From positions 1 through 51,327 of the forward strand of contig JAFAHS010000063.1 of the NCBI GenBank assembly GCA_019237115.1: a DNA stretch of 51,327 nt. Direction: 5' to 3'. The notes below the pieces were generated by a model that had not been told where the DNA came from, did no database searches, and saw only the letters and a program-made list of their open reading frames with translations. The position numbers and the translations under genes were made by a program. Source of the stretch: Deltaproteobacteria bacterium. GTDB taxonomy: Bacteria; Desulfobacterota; Binatia; Binatales; Binataceae. Shown one piece after another: positions 7,690-15,919 of this stretch (the stretch's first letter is position 1; each line of letters begins with the position of its first letter).

Positions 7690-8042
7690 AAACCTGCTCC
7701 TGAACTCTTGTTTCCCCCGCGCCGATTTTTCAGAATCTCCCGGAAGCGTTGGCGCGCCCGTTCGAGGTCAACTTTTGACGTCCTTTGAGTCTTCTTCTCG
7801 AATGCGTGAAGCACGTAGATGCCCTCCTCAAATTTCGCCACGTATAAGACCCGATGCTCTCGGCCGCTACGGACTCTGATTTCGCGAACTCCGGCGCCCA
7901 CCGAGGACATCGGCTTCCAGTCGGACGGGTCAAGTCCGGATTGGACCAGATAGAGTTCGTAACCGGCTCGTCTTCTCGCATCCGGCGGAAAATCCCGGAC
8001 ATCGTCTCGTGACGATCCCAGCCACAGCAACGCCTTCAGCAT
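7686..8042 (-). CDS. Gp49-like (RelE superfamily) toxin
   Basis: The 118-aa protein has the phage-derived Gp49-like/RelE fold signature: DVRDFPPDARRRAGYELYLV, then WKPMSSVGAGVREIRVRSG, the HRVLYVAKFEEGIYVLHAFE core, and KKTQRTSKVDLERARQRF. Members are ribosome-dependent mRNA interferases. The first ATG (8042) is directly preceded by AGAGGGG. It forms an operon with the downstream HTH antitoxin. The position beside an integrase and a tRNA fragment suggests a stability module of an integrated element. Confidence 0.85.
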   Translation of the reverse strand: MLKALLWLGSSRDDVRDFPPDARRRAGYELYLVQSGLDPSDWKPMSSVGAGVREIRVRSGREHRVLYVAKFEEGIYVLHAFEKKTQRTSKVDLERARQRFREILKNRRGGNKSSGAGL

Positions 8043-8050
8043 CCCCTCTG

Positions 8051-8080
8051 ATTATACACCAACTATACAAGTATCAGTAT
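8051..8080 (-). promoter_or_regulatory. Probable toxin-antitoxin promoter/operator
   Basis: Read on the minus strand, a perfect TATAAT (8051-8056) lies 9 bases before the toxin ATG. The interrupted palindrome ATAC-AA-GTAT (8065-8074) lies just upstream, where an autorepressing antitoxin could bind. No good -35 box is seen at 16-18 bases. The short leader fits the ribosome site sitting next to the ATG. Confidence 0.45.
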
Positions 8081-8267
8081 GCTGGATCGATGGCATGCGC
8101 ATTAGAGCGCGGCCAGCGCTCTTCGATGAGATTCGTTTACAGAACGGGTGCCGCACTAAGTCTCAACGTTGCACCAATGATTTTTAATCAGCAGTGCAAA
8201 ACCGAGAAAGTCACGCGATTCTAAGAAGTTACGAGGAAATTGGAACTAAGTTGTACGAGACCAGCCG

Positions 8268-8315
8268 TTCGTAATCAGCAGGTCGTCGGTTCGAATCCGA
8301 CGGGTGGCTCCAATG
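8268..8315 (+). repeat. tRNA 3'-half fragment, probable integrase attachment site
   Basis: The bases from TTCGTAATCA through the T-arm (GTCGGTTCGAATCCGAC) and acceptor 3' strand to GGTGGCTCCA are exactly positions 32-76 of a tRNA with anticodon CGT (threonine type) and encoded CCA. The preceding bases do not form the matching anticodon stem, D-arm or acceptor 5' strand, so no intact tRNA is present. Only one base differs from the copy at 19197-19244. A repeat beginning in the anticodon loop is typical of tyrosine-integrase crossover in tRNA genes. A T-run (8323-8328) follows, like a former tRNA terminator. Confidence 0.75.
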
Positions 8316-8960
8316 TCAAGGGTTTTTTCCTCAGCCGGCTCCTGCAACTCCTCGATGGTGCCTATTTGGCGCCTATCGGGCTGAAAACCGTGTCGAGAAA
8401 GTCAACATAACGAGCTGCATCAGTCGGGTGAAAATCTGACAATGGTTGCTCAGTGAGCGGCTCGCATCAGCCGCACTGACGTCCGCCGTCTTGGCCTGAC
8501 CAGATGGAACGACCAGGCTCTGTGTGATCTGCCCAAAGTGAAGCACGAGTCCGGTCACCGCGAGTCTGCCTCTAACGGGTCTGGCTGCGTTGCCTCCGGA
8601 CCAGGGTACTGGCAAAGGCGACAACCGTGGTTCAATGGGGCACCGCCAAGGCTTTCGGCTCTACTCGCGCTGGCGGTCGCGCGCAGATCGACGACACATG
8701 AATAGGGGAACAGGCAAACTGATCGGCCACAGATGTGCCTTGCCAACCCGCTCTGGGATGCGCAGAACGTACGAACCCGTCTTTGACGTGGTCGCGAATT
8801 TCCAACGGGACGGTGTGTTGAATGACAGCCTCTTAGCTGGGTTGGGGGGCCAGGCGGCGAGAGATCCGCAGTTCGGCGAACCTGTCCACCCGATATTGCG
8901 AGCTAGGTGTCGTCCAACCGAACGTCTGTTCAGTCTGTTTCCGCCCACTGGATTGACTCC
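8316..8960. other. Non-coding or decayed interval between att fragment and receptor gene
   Basis: Open frames on both strands (for example minus 8373-8624 and 8661-8948, plus 8590-9027) overlap each other, lack ribosome sites and resemble no family known to me. The minus stretch LAVTGLVLHFGQITQSLVVP has some protein-like character, so a decayed gene is possible. Confidence 0.3.
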
Positions 8961-11456
8961 TCAAAGCTGTGGCAGGGGTATGGTTAAGGCGTTGTACACC
9001 GTTATCCGCGGGCCATATGCAGCCTGAAACACCCCGATCCCATTGGAAGGGCGAATCAGATTGGTACGATCAAAGATGTTCAGCAGCGTGACCCGGTTTG
9101 TGAATTTGCCAAATCCTGGAACCACAAAGTCCTTGGCGCCGCTCAGGTTGAACTGCCAGACCTTGGGGAGTTGGGTCTGGTTGGCGAAACCTCCCCGCAG
9201 CCCACTGCTGAATAGCCCATCAACGGTGAACTGGTATTCACGCCAGCGATAAGCAGCCCCGCCGGACGCACCCACGAGCGGAGTGTGGTCCAGCACGATG
9301 TAGTGGCGGTCGATGTATAACAGCTCGTCGGGCGGGAAATTATACTGGCCCGATGCGACGCCGATGTCTTCCTCTCTCGCCACAAACACGTTGGCGCGTG
9401 CCGAGAAGTTTTTGAGGTTATATGTGACCGAGTTCTCAGTTCCTGCTCCGTAGCCGCGCACGTAGTTCAAGGGTGCCTCAATAGGCACAAAACCGAACTG
9501 TCCTTCATCCAGGTAGTGGCGGTCGATCCTGAAGTAATTGTCCTGTGCGAAGACCAGATGCGGTGCCAACTGGTGATTGAATCCTACGTCCCACGTGTAG
9601 TCCGTTTCGGCGAATGGCGAAGTATTACCGCCCGAGCTCGTGTTCAGCGCGCCCGTGGTTCCGGCGAAGAGCTTGGTGATACCCGAAGGGATGTTCTGGA
9701 AGTTGGGCAGCTGGAAGTTGCGTGCGAACCCGGCATGGATCGCTGTGTCCGAGCGCGGCTTGTAGAGAAAGTTGATGGTCGGGCTGAACTGGCTCGCATC
9801 CGTGAAACCGCTCACTCGATCCCAACGCGAGCCGAAATTGACACTGAGCTTCTCGTTAATCTGCCACGTATCTTCGAGGTAAATGCCGAACACGAGGTTG
9901 ATCTTGTTCAAGTTTGCGGTCAGTGAGATTGGAGAGGTGGTCGGCTGACCCATCACAATCGGGAAGACTTGGGAGGTCTGGTCGGACTCGACCCCATACT
10001 CCCCGAAGTAAAACCCTCCGCGGAGCACATGCGCCGAACCAAGCCGCCACGTGAGATCCCCCTGGAGCGTGTTCGCCAGGTCGCTGGTGAAAACGTGCGA
10101 GGAAACGCCCTGGTAGATGAGATCACCTATCGGGTCCGGATAGAAGGTCTCGCTATTGTAATGAACGCTGTAGGCGAGCTGATAATCGACGTGAGGACTG
10201 AGCGACCCGTTGATCGCCAGCACTCCATAGTAATCTTGCTGGTTAAGACCTGAGTTGATTGCGCTCGATGGATACGAGGCAGGATTGATGTCATCGAGCT
10301 GGTACAGCGGCGGTTCGTTTGGCACGTTAGGAAACTGATTGAAGGCCAGCGTCATTCCCGAGATCAGACTGAGCTTGGCACCCGAATTCAGTGCGTAGGT
10401 CAGATAGGCAAAACCCTGTCCCTGGGTAACCTCGTCGTGTATCGGGTCCGGCGCAGGAACTGCAGAACTAAAGCCCAGATTGGACTGCAGGAACATCCCG
10501 TTCAGGTAGTAGCTGAATCCTCCGTCACAACCACTTAGCTGAAAACTTGCCTGAGTGGTGGCGCGCTGGCCGCCTCCGACGGTGAAATCGTTGTGATTGC
10601 CATCGCAGCCTTCCTTGGTGTGGATGTCGATCACGCCGGAGGTACGGTAGCCGTACTGGGCGGGCAGTATGCCGTCGACCAGGCTCACACTTTTGACGAA
10701 GTAGGAGTTAAGGAGCTGGGTGAAGGTGGGGTCGTTGTTCATGTCGAGCGGCAGCAAGATCCCGTTCATCTGATACTGGATGCCCATGTGCTCGCCACGA
10801 ATATGAATCTCCTGATTCTGATCGAGTGTTACACCGGGCATCTGCAGCATCACCTGATTGAGCGGCGTTGCCTCACCGAGCGGGAGATTGTTTATCTCCT
10901 TTGCGGTCATCGTGTACTTATTGGTTCCGGTCCTGGATAGCCCGTTCTGCGGGGATATGCGGCTTGCGCTCACGGGGAGGCTGAGTGCGCTTTCGGACTC
11001 GAGTACCAGCTCCAGGGGCTTGTGCGAGGGCCGATTTGATCCCAATTGAATGACCTTGATGGCTGGCTTAAAGCCCTGCCTTCGCGCTTTCAGCGTGTAG
11101 GAGCCGGCCTCGCCGGCGTCCAGTCGAAACTCTCCCTGGTCGTTTGAGGTGGTCTGCTCGCGGCGGCGCCCTCCCTGCGATTCCAACGACACCGCCGCAC
11201 CGGAAATCGGGCGACCCAGCATGTCCTTGATCGATCCTTCAACTATGAACGACACTCTCTGCTTCTGAGCGGCAAACGCCGCTTCAAGCGGCAGCGCCAT
11301 CGACAACAGCAGGCAGCTCAACATCATCCAAAGACGACCGCGACGCGTTGCGCTGAAGGGAAGCACTACTGGGAAAGTGCTTTTGCCGGTCGGACGATTA
11401 CAACGCGATAGTCGCACCGCGATGGAGACCGCGATTCGCGAGAGTACCCAGCTCAA
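8961..11456 (-). CDS. TonB-dependent receptor with N-terminal carboxypeptidase-like domain
   Basis: The 831-aa outer-membrane protein has a signal segment (LWMMLSCLLLSMALPLEAAFA), then a carboxypeptidase-regulatory-like beta sandwich (VEGSIKDMLGRPISGAAVSL), then a plug (PLGEATPLNQVMLQMPGVTL ... IHIRGEHMGIQYQMNGI ... GYRTSGVIDIHTK). A long beta-barrel with aromatic-rich strands ends NALTIPLPQL. The first ATG leaves about 40 residues before the signal, so a later GTG/ATG may be the true start. It closes a minus-strand run that begins with the DUF4331, TPR, NicO and nickel/cobalt permease genes, so a metal complex or cobalamin-like substrate is possible. Substrate specificity cannot be read from the sequence. 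Confidence 0.85.
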   Translation of the reverse strand: MSWVLSRIAVSIAVRLSRCNRPTGKSTFPVVLPFSATRRGRLWMMLSCLLLSMALPLEAAFAAQKQRVSFIVEGSIKDMLGRPISGAAVSLESQGGRRREQTTSNDQGEFRLDAGEAGSYTLKARRQGFKPAIKVIQLGSNRPSHKPLELVLESESALSLPVSASRISPQNGLSRTGTNKYTMTAKEINNLPLGEATPLNQVMLQMPGVTLDQNQEIHIRGEHMGIQYQMNGILLPLDMNNDPTFTQLLNSYFVKSVSLVDGILPAQYGYRTSGVIDIHTKEGCDGNHNDFTVGGGQRATTQASFQLSGCDGGFSYYLNGMFLQSNLGFSSAVPAPDPIHDEVTQGQGFAYLTYALNSGAKLSLISGMTLAFNQFPNVPNEPPLYQLDDINPASYPSSAINSGLNQQDYYGVLAINGSLSPHVDYQLAYSVHYNSETFYPDPIGDLIYQGVSSHVFTSDLANTLQGDLTWRLGSAHVLRGGFYFGEYGVESDQTSQVFPIVMGQPTTSPISLTANLNKINLVFGIYLEDTWQINEKLSVNFGSRWDRVSGFTDASQFSPTINFLYKPRSDTAIHAGFARNFQLPNFQNIPSGITKLFAGTTGALNTSSGGNTSPFAETDYTWDVGFNHQLAPHLVFAQDNYFRIDRHYLDEGQFGFVPIEAPLNYVRGYGAGTENSVTYNLKNFSARANVFVAREEDIGVASGQYNFPPDELLYIDRHYIVLDHTPLVGASGGAAYRWREYQFTVDGLFSSGLRGGFANQTQLPKVWQFNLSGAKDFVVPGFGKFTNRVTLLNIFDRTNLIRPSNGIGVFQAAYGPRITVYNALTIPLPQL

Positions 11457-11568
11457 GACAAACTCCTGCCTTCATCCACAGAGCTCCTCCGAGAGCGGCC
11501 AAACTTACACGTCTCCAGTGGGGGCGGAGAACGTTTCCGATCCCGGCAGGGTCAGGACTAGAGAATTT

Positions 11569-12066
11569 CTAGGACGGTGATGCTTGGAGAGGCGGTGCGC
11601 GCGCAGAATGGGTAAAGCTGCATCCGTTACTCGGGGCCGACAGATCGCCGCCATCCTCCCAGATGACGGATACTGCAAAAACCAAGAGCGCGTGCGAGAT
11701 CCGAAGAAGTCCGGCGGGAATTACGACGTGCCAATGGCCCTCGTCGTGGCCATGTGCCGGTTCACCGTGATGATGCCGGTGATGATGGTGTTCGGCATCG
11801 AGCTGGTCGTGATGATGTGGCTTCGCGCGGTGATTCTGCGCCTGCTCGTTGCCAGCATCCTGGGTGCGGCTATAAATATGGACGTGTGGAATGTGGTTTC
11901 CGGGATGGCTGTGCCATAGCGCGGAACCAGATGGAGCCGCGAAACTCGCGTACAGCAGCAGGGCTTCCGAAGAGCGCAGCGAACGAAACTTGCCCTCCCA
12001 ACGGTAGAGCCTTTTGCCCGTTCTAATCACCCTCGCCATCGCTGATTTATGATCGCAGCAGAGCAC
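11569..12066 (-). CDS. Histidine-rich putative metal-binding protein
   Basis: The frame is open over 165 codons, with a dense His cluster (WHSHPGNHIPHVHIYSR, then KPHHHDQLDAEHHHHRHHHG, HGHDEGHWHVV) and a hydrophobic stretch (LLRISHALLVFAVSVIW). Such clusters bind Ni, Co, Zn or Cu. It lies between the nickel/cobalt permease and the TonB receptor on the same strand. The start is uncertain: GTG 12066 and ATG 12039 both lack a good ribosome site. The antisense frame (11584-11919) is simply the Met/Val-rich mirror of the His codons. This is a plausible metal chaperone or storage peptide, or a periplasmic sensor. Confidence 0.5.
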   Translation of the reverse strand: MLCCDHKSAMARVIRTGKRLYRWEGKFRSLRSSEALLLYASFAAPSGSALWHSHPGNHIPHVHIYSRTQDAGNEQAQNHRAKPHHHDQLDAEHHHHRHHHGEPAHGHDEGHWHVVIPAGLLRISHALLVFAVSVIWEDGGDLSAPSNGCSFTHSARAPPLQASPS

Positions 12067-12145
12067 CAGTGCTACCCGCGACTATCTGAAAACGTCGTGA
12101 TGGTAAAATGATCACATCGACAATCGACCTACAACACCCCCACTC

Positions 12146-12901
12146 TCAATGAGGAACCCAAATGGGAGTTACGCCGAACAAATGATCGTTGATCCCAATC
12201 TGCCAGGCGAGGAAGAGGCCGAATCCGATGCTCAGGAATCCTGAGCCCATCACTAACAATTGGTGAACTCGCGTCATTCGTCGAGACGCGAGCATAAACG
12301 GCATCCCGATTGCGGTCGTGATCATGCCCATGCCGACCATTGTTCCAATACAGAAGATACTCAGATAGACTGTCGCCCACATCGGTTCGGGAATCGCGCT
12401 CAAAATAATGAGTGCAATCGCGGCACTTCCCGCAAGACCGTGCACGAGGCCGACGGCGAATGATCTAGGAAAAGGTCGCCGCGCCGCCAACCCGCTACCG
12501 CCGCGTTCGCGTTCGGTTATAGAGTTTTTTCGATCTGCTTGAGTAACAATCTTCACTCCGCTCGGAGGCTTCGCACTACCTGCGAAAAGATTCCGGCAGA
12601 ATCGCGCCGCCGAACCGGTCCCAAGTAAAATCAGAACCACCGCTACGGCAAACTCCATCGCGAGTCCCACCCTCGTCGGGATCGCAAGCTTGAAGAGAAT
12701 AATCGATGCGCCCACGATCAACACGGTCAGCGTGTGGCCCAATCCCCATAAGACTCCGACCCGCGTCGCAGCGACAAATCGACGTTCGCTACTCACAATC
12801 GTAGTCACGGCAACAACATGATCCGGATCGGTGGCGTGGCGCATTCCGAGCAGAAATCCAAGGAGCGCAATGCTGAGTGGCGCCGTTGTGTCCAACATCA
12901 C
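12146..12901 (-). CDS. Nickel/cobalt permease-like protein (HX4DH motif)
   Basis: This 251-aa multi-spanning membrane protein carries the NiCoT/UreH-type signature RHATDPDH at residues 21-28 (HX4DH) in helix II, followed by GVLWGLGHTLTVLIVGASII and later FAVGLVHGLAGSAAIALIIL. Members move Ni2+ or Co2+ across the inner membrane, often supplying urease, hydrogenase or cobalamin synthesis. A soluble loop (residues 110-140) separates the two halves. It lies 3 nt after the NicO gene, so the two are surely co-transcribed. Import versus export is not decided by sequence alone. Confidence 0.8.
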   Translation of the reverse strand: MMLDTTAPLSIALLGFLLGMRHATDPDHVVAVTTIVSSERRFVAATRVGVLWGLGHTLTVLIVGASIILFKLAIPTRVGLAMEFAVAVVLILLGTGSAARFCRNLFAGSAKPPSGVKIVTQADRKNSITERERGGSGLAARRPFPRSFAVGLVHGLAGSAAIALIILSAIPEPMWATVYLSIFCIGTMVGMGMITTAIGMPFMLASRRMTRVHQLLVMGSGFLSIGFGLFLAWQIGINDHLFGVTPIWVPH

Positions 12902-12904
12902 GGT

Positions 12905-14497
12905 TTAAGCTCCGATGCGAAGCACACCCGCAGTGACCAGTGATTGGACAGCGATAGTCACTCCAATAATCGTGATTACCGCCGACGATGTGAGAGGCAG
13001 CCATTTCTCCGTCAGAGGCCCGCGCGATCCAAAGCGGCTGATGAAACGGCGCGCATAAACCATCGCGAGCCCGAAACTGACCAGCACGCCCGCAAGGCCA
13101 ACGCTGAAGGCGACGATCAAAAACATTCCGAAGGCGATGCGACGGATGGCGAGAGCGCCGAGCAATACGACAAGCGCCGCCGGGCATGGCACGAGTCCTC
13201 CGGTGATCCCCAGCACAAACAAGCTTTTAATCGGGAGTTCTTTCGCGGTCGGCGACTCCTTGCCATTGTCCATAACGACGTTGTCATGGAAGGGCATTGC
13301 TCCGGAATGCTGGTGGTGGTCCTGATGTTCAGGCGTTCCATTTTCGTAAACGACACCACCCCACCAGGTATGACGATGGAATACCGCATCAGGGCCATGC
13401 GAGGGAGTGTGCGAATGCTGCCCGACAGAGGCCGAATCCTGCGCGATAAAGCGCCGTATGAAAAGGGTAAATCCCAGAACTGCAACCAGGAGACCCGACG
13501 CCGCGCCGAGGCATGGATAAAGACGCTCGGGCACGATCCATTTCGATGCGAAAAGACTAATAATTCCGAGGATGTAGACCGAGATCGTATGCGACGCAGT
13601 AACTACGCTGGCAAGTAGCACTGCATGTCGTGCCGTTCCACGCGAACCGACGAGATAAGCCGCAACCAGGGTCTTGCCGTGTCCAGGCTCAAAAGCGTGA
13701 AACCCTCCAAGCATCGCCGCGATCACCGCGGCCATCAGGACAAACGCCAGGTCTGTCCGGTCCGAGGTAACCAGCTCCGTGAATGCGTTCCGCGGCGTCT
13801 TTTGCTGATTGGCTGTGAGTTTCATTGCGCCAGTCTCAAATGAATCGTCTTGCTTATGACCGTCCCCGCCCTGGATCGAGGGATTGTATGTTAGGTCGGC
13901 TGTGACCGTTTGCGGCGGAGTGTGGAGCAAATCAGTAGGATAGTTTGACAACTCCGCACTGCGATCTTCCGATGGCACCGAGCTCTTCATCAAAGGCGTA
14001 CCCGGCGCACCAATCGCGATGACTTCTTTCCACCCCGCACGACCGGAGTAGTTTTCATCGCGATAGTGCAGAATATAGGGCTTCGGGTCATTCAGAGCCG
14101 CGTTTGCGCGATAGCGGAATCCCATCTTCATCGTAGGCAACCCACCGGCGCCAGGCGGGAAAATCACCTGATAGGCAATGTTATCGAGAGGCACGCGGCG
14201 ACCGTTCAACTCCAGTAGGATGCCCTTTTTCAAAGCATCAGCCTGTTGCGCGAGATACGCCGGAACGTTTGGATCGCCTTTGGTCGTTACCAAGCCAAGC
14301 GATTGGGTTTCTTGGAAAGTCGGAATCTCAGCCATATCAATTATGTATTCGAGCTCGACTCGCTGAGCTTCGACCTCAATCCTGGCGTAGTGATTGATAC
14401 TGAAATTCCCCATCGGATGAGCATACGCGGCACTGGGGAGCGCCATCGCAATTGTCAACGCGACGAGCAATCGCGACAAGCGCCTAGCGCCGAGCAT
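12905..14497 (-). CDS. NicO/RcnA-type nickel/cobalt transporter with periplasmic N-domain
   Basis: The start at ATG 14497 (MLGARRLSRLLVALTIAMAL) has AGGAAG upstream and overlaps the TPR gene stop by 14 nt. A signal peptide is followed by HPMGNFSINHYARIEVEAQR, which opens the roughly 210-residue extracytoplasmic domain common to these proteins. The membrane part has the NicO motif (GGFHAFEPGHGKTLVAAYLV). A His-rich cytoplasmic or periplasmic loop (HSHTPSHGPDAVFHRH ... EHQDHHQHSG) precedes the second half (ITGGLVPCPAALVVLLGAL). The family exports or takes up Ni/Co; the His loop points to metal sensing or buffering. Length is 530 aa. It forms an operon with the upstream TPR gene and the downstream permease. 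Confidence 0.85.
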   Translation of the reverse strand: MLGARRLSRLLVALTIAMALPSAAYAHPMGNFSINHYARIEVEAQRVELEYIIDMAEIPTFQETQSLGLVTTKGDPNVPAYLAQQADALKKGILLELNGRRVPLDNIAYQVIFPPGAGGLPTMKMGFRYRANAALNDPKPYILHYRDENYSGRAGWKEVIAIGAPGTPLMKSSVPSEDRSAELSNYPTDLLHTPPQTVTADLTYNPSIQGGDGHKQDDSFETGAMKLTANQQKTPRNAFTELVTSDRTDLAFVLMAAVIAAMLGGFHAFEPGHGKTLVAAYLVGSRGTARHAVLLASVVTASHTISVYILGIISLFASKWIVPERLYPCLGAASGLLVAVLGFTLFIRRFIAQDSASVGQHSHTPSHGPDAVFHRHTWWGGVVYENGTPEHQDHHQHSGAMPFHDNVVMDNGKESPTAKELPIKSLFVLGITGGLVPCPAALVVLLGALAIRRIAFGMFLIVAFSVGLAGVLVSFGLAMVYARRFISRFGSRGPLTEKWLPLTSSAVITIIGVTIAVQSLVTAGVLRIGA

Positions 14498-15824
14498 CGG
14501 TATCTTCCTGCGCGTACTGGTGTGCCCGGCCACCGCTCAAAGCCGTATATTCGCGAGCCGCAACACCATCGAGAAGTGGTTGAAAATGAGGATTGATTTT
14601 TAGTGCGTGCTCGAGGCTTCTGCGTGCCTGCGCACTGCGGCCCAGGGCTGCGTAGACCATTCCGGCATGAAAATAGAGTCGAGCGTCAGTCGTCCCGAAT
14701 CGGATCGCTGCTTCAACATGCGGCAGTGCGCGAATCGATTCGCCGGCGCGGCACAGTGACCATCCAAGCGCGTCCTCACCATAGATGTCCTTGCGAACCT
14801 CGTACTCGGCTTGTGCCTGCTGTACCGCATCGCCGTGCTGGATATCGTGATCCGCGTAGTAATCGACCAACACGCGATTGTAGAGCTGTCTATTGATCTT
14901 GTTGAGACGGGCTATGAATTCGACGAGTTGCCGCTCGTTTATAGCATCGTTCGTGTCCCCGATCCTTGCGTAAACATCCGCCAGCGCCGCCGCATACTCT
15001 GGAAGTGGAATAACAGCGAGCGCAGCGCGATAGAATTTTGCAGCTTCATCGAACCGGGCTTGCGCCGCGCGCACCTGCCCGAGGATCGCGAGCGCGCGAT
15101 GATATCCTGAGAAGGTCCTAAGCGCCGCCTCTCCTTGCTCGTCAGCCAGATCCAGCTTGCCCATCAGAAAGTAATCCTGCGCCAGCATCACTTGCGCCCA
15201 TGCGACGCCTTCGCGCGGTTCGCCTCCACTTATTCCGACTGCTATTCCATGCTTCAGGTCCGAGATCGCGGCTTGATCCTGGGCGCGAATGGTTTCGAGA
15301 CCCGACCTACGGCTGAATGAGTAAAGGTCCGGCTTCAAGGCGATCATGCGAGCGTACGTTTGCGTGGCTCGCTGGTATTGACCGGTTTCGAGTTGCGCGT
15401 CGCCAAGAACGCCGTACGCGTAGGAATCCATCGAATCGAGTTTGAGCGCGACGCGGGACTCGGACATGGCGCCATCAAAATCATGTAGCGCGTAAAGTAC
15501 GAAGGCTAGGTGCCGATGGGCGGGCGCAAGATTTGGTTCGAGCTTGAGAGCGGCGCGCAACGCCGCTCCTGACAAATTGAAGTAGGTAATGTCTCCAGTC
15601 TGACGTCCCTTCTGCACATACAGATCGCCTAGACGATAGTAGAGTTCCGCGTTCGGAGCGGCAGCGACCAACTTCTGGAGAATGGCAATATTACGATCCG
15701 TTGTTGGATCACTCTGGGCGTTCGCCAGTTGACCGAACACCATAGTCAAGGCTAGCGCAAAAATGGCCGCTTCTATTGTTAGGCGGACGTCGCGTTTCGG
15801 TATCACGAATCTGCTCACGGGCAT
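14484..15824 (-). CDS. Secreted/anchored tetratricopeptide repeat protein
   Basis: The 446-aa protein starts after AAGGAAG and has an N-terminal signal or anchor (LTIEAAIFALALTMVFGQLA). TPR units are evident: NAELYYRLGDLYVQKGRQTG, NLAPAHRHLAFVLYALHDFD, DSYAYGVLGDAQLETGQYQR, GYHRALAILGQVRAAQARFD, DARLYFHAGMVYAALGRSAQ. It likely lies in the periplasm as a scaffold. Its stop lies inside the start of the NicO gene, so expression is coupled. Its place between the DUF4331 and NicO genes suggests a part in assembling or regulating a metal-handling complex (inference). Confidence 0.8.
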   Translation of the reverse strand: MPVSRFVIPKRDVRLTIEAAIFALALTMVFGQLANAQSDPTTDRNIAILQKLVAAAPNAELYYRLGDLYVQKGRQTGDITYFNLSGAALRAALKLEPNLAPAHRHLAFVLYALHDFDGAMSESRVALKLDSMDSYAYGVLGDAQLETGQYQRATQTYARMIALKPDLYSFSRRSGLETIRAQDQAAISDLKHGIAVGISGGEPREGVAWAQVMLAQDYFLMGKLDLADEQGEAALRTFSGYHRALAILGQVRAAQARFDEAAKFYRAALAVIPLPEYAAALADVYARIGDTNDAINERQLVEFIARLNKINRQLYNRVLVDYYADHDIQHGDAVQQAQAEYEVRKDIYGEDALGWSLCRAGESIRALPHVEAAIRFGTTDARLYFHAGMVYAALGRSAQARRSLEHALKINPHFQPLLDGVAAREYTALSGGRAHQYAQEDTDARR

Positions 15825-15919
15825 GGTGCTTCCTTTTTCTTGTCGCGGTCAGTCGATTGAGTGCTCAGCGACCCCCACCCAGATAGCGCCTGAGTAAGCA
15901 GTCGCCGAGGATGAGAAAG

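Noticed and set aside
8255..8312. Complete tRNA gene
   Set aside because: Only the 3' half is present; D-arm, acceptor 5' strand and anticodon 5' stem are missing in both copies.
11584..11919. Met/Val-rich hydrophobic + strand ORF
   Set aside because: It is the mirror of His codons on the minus strand and lacks a ribosome site.
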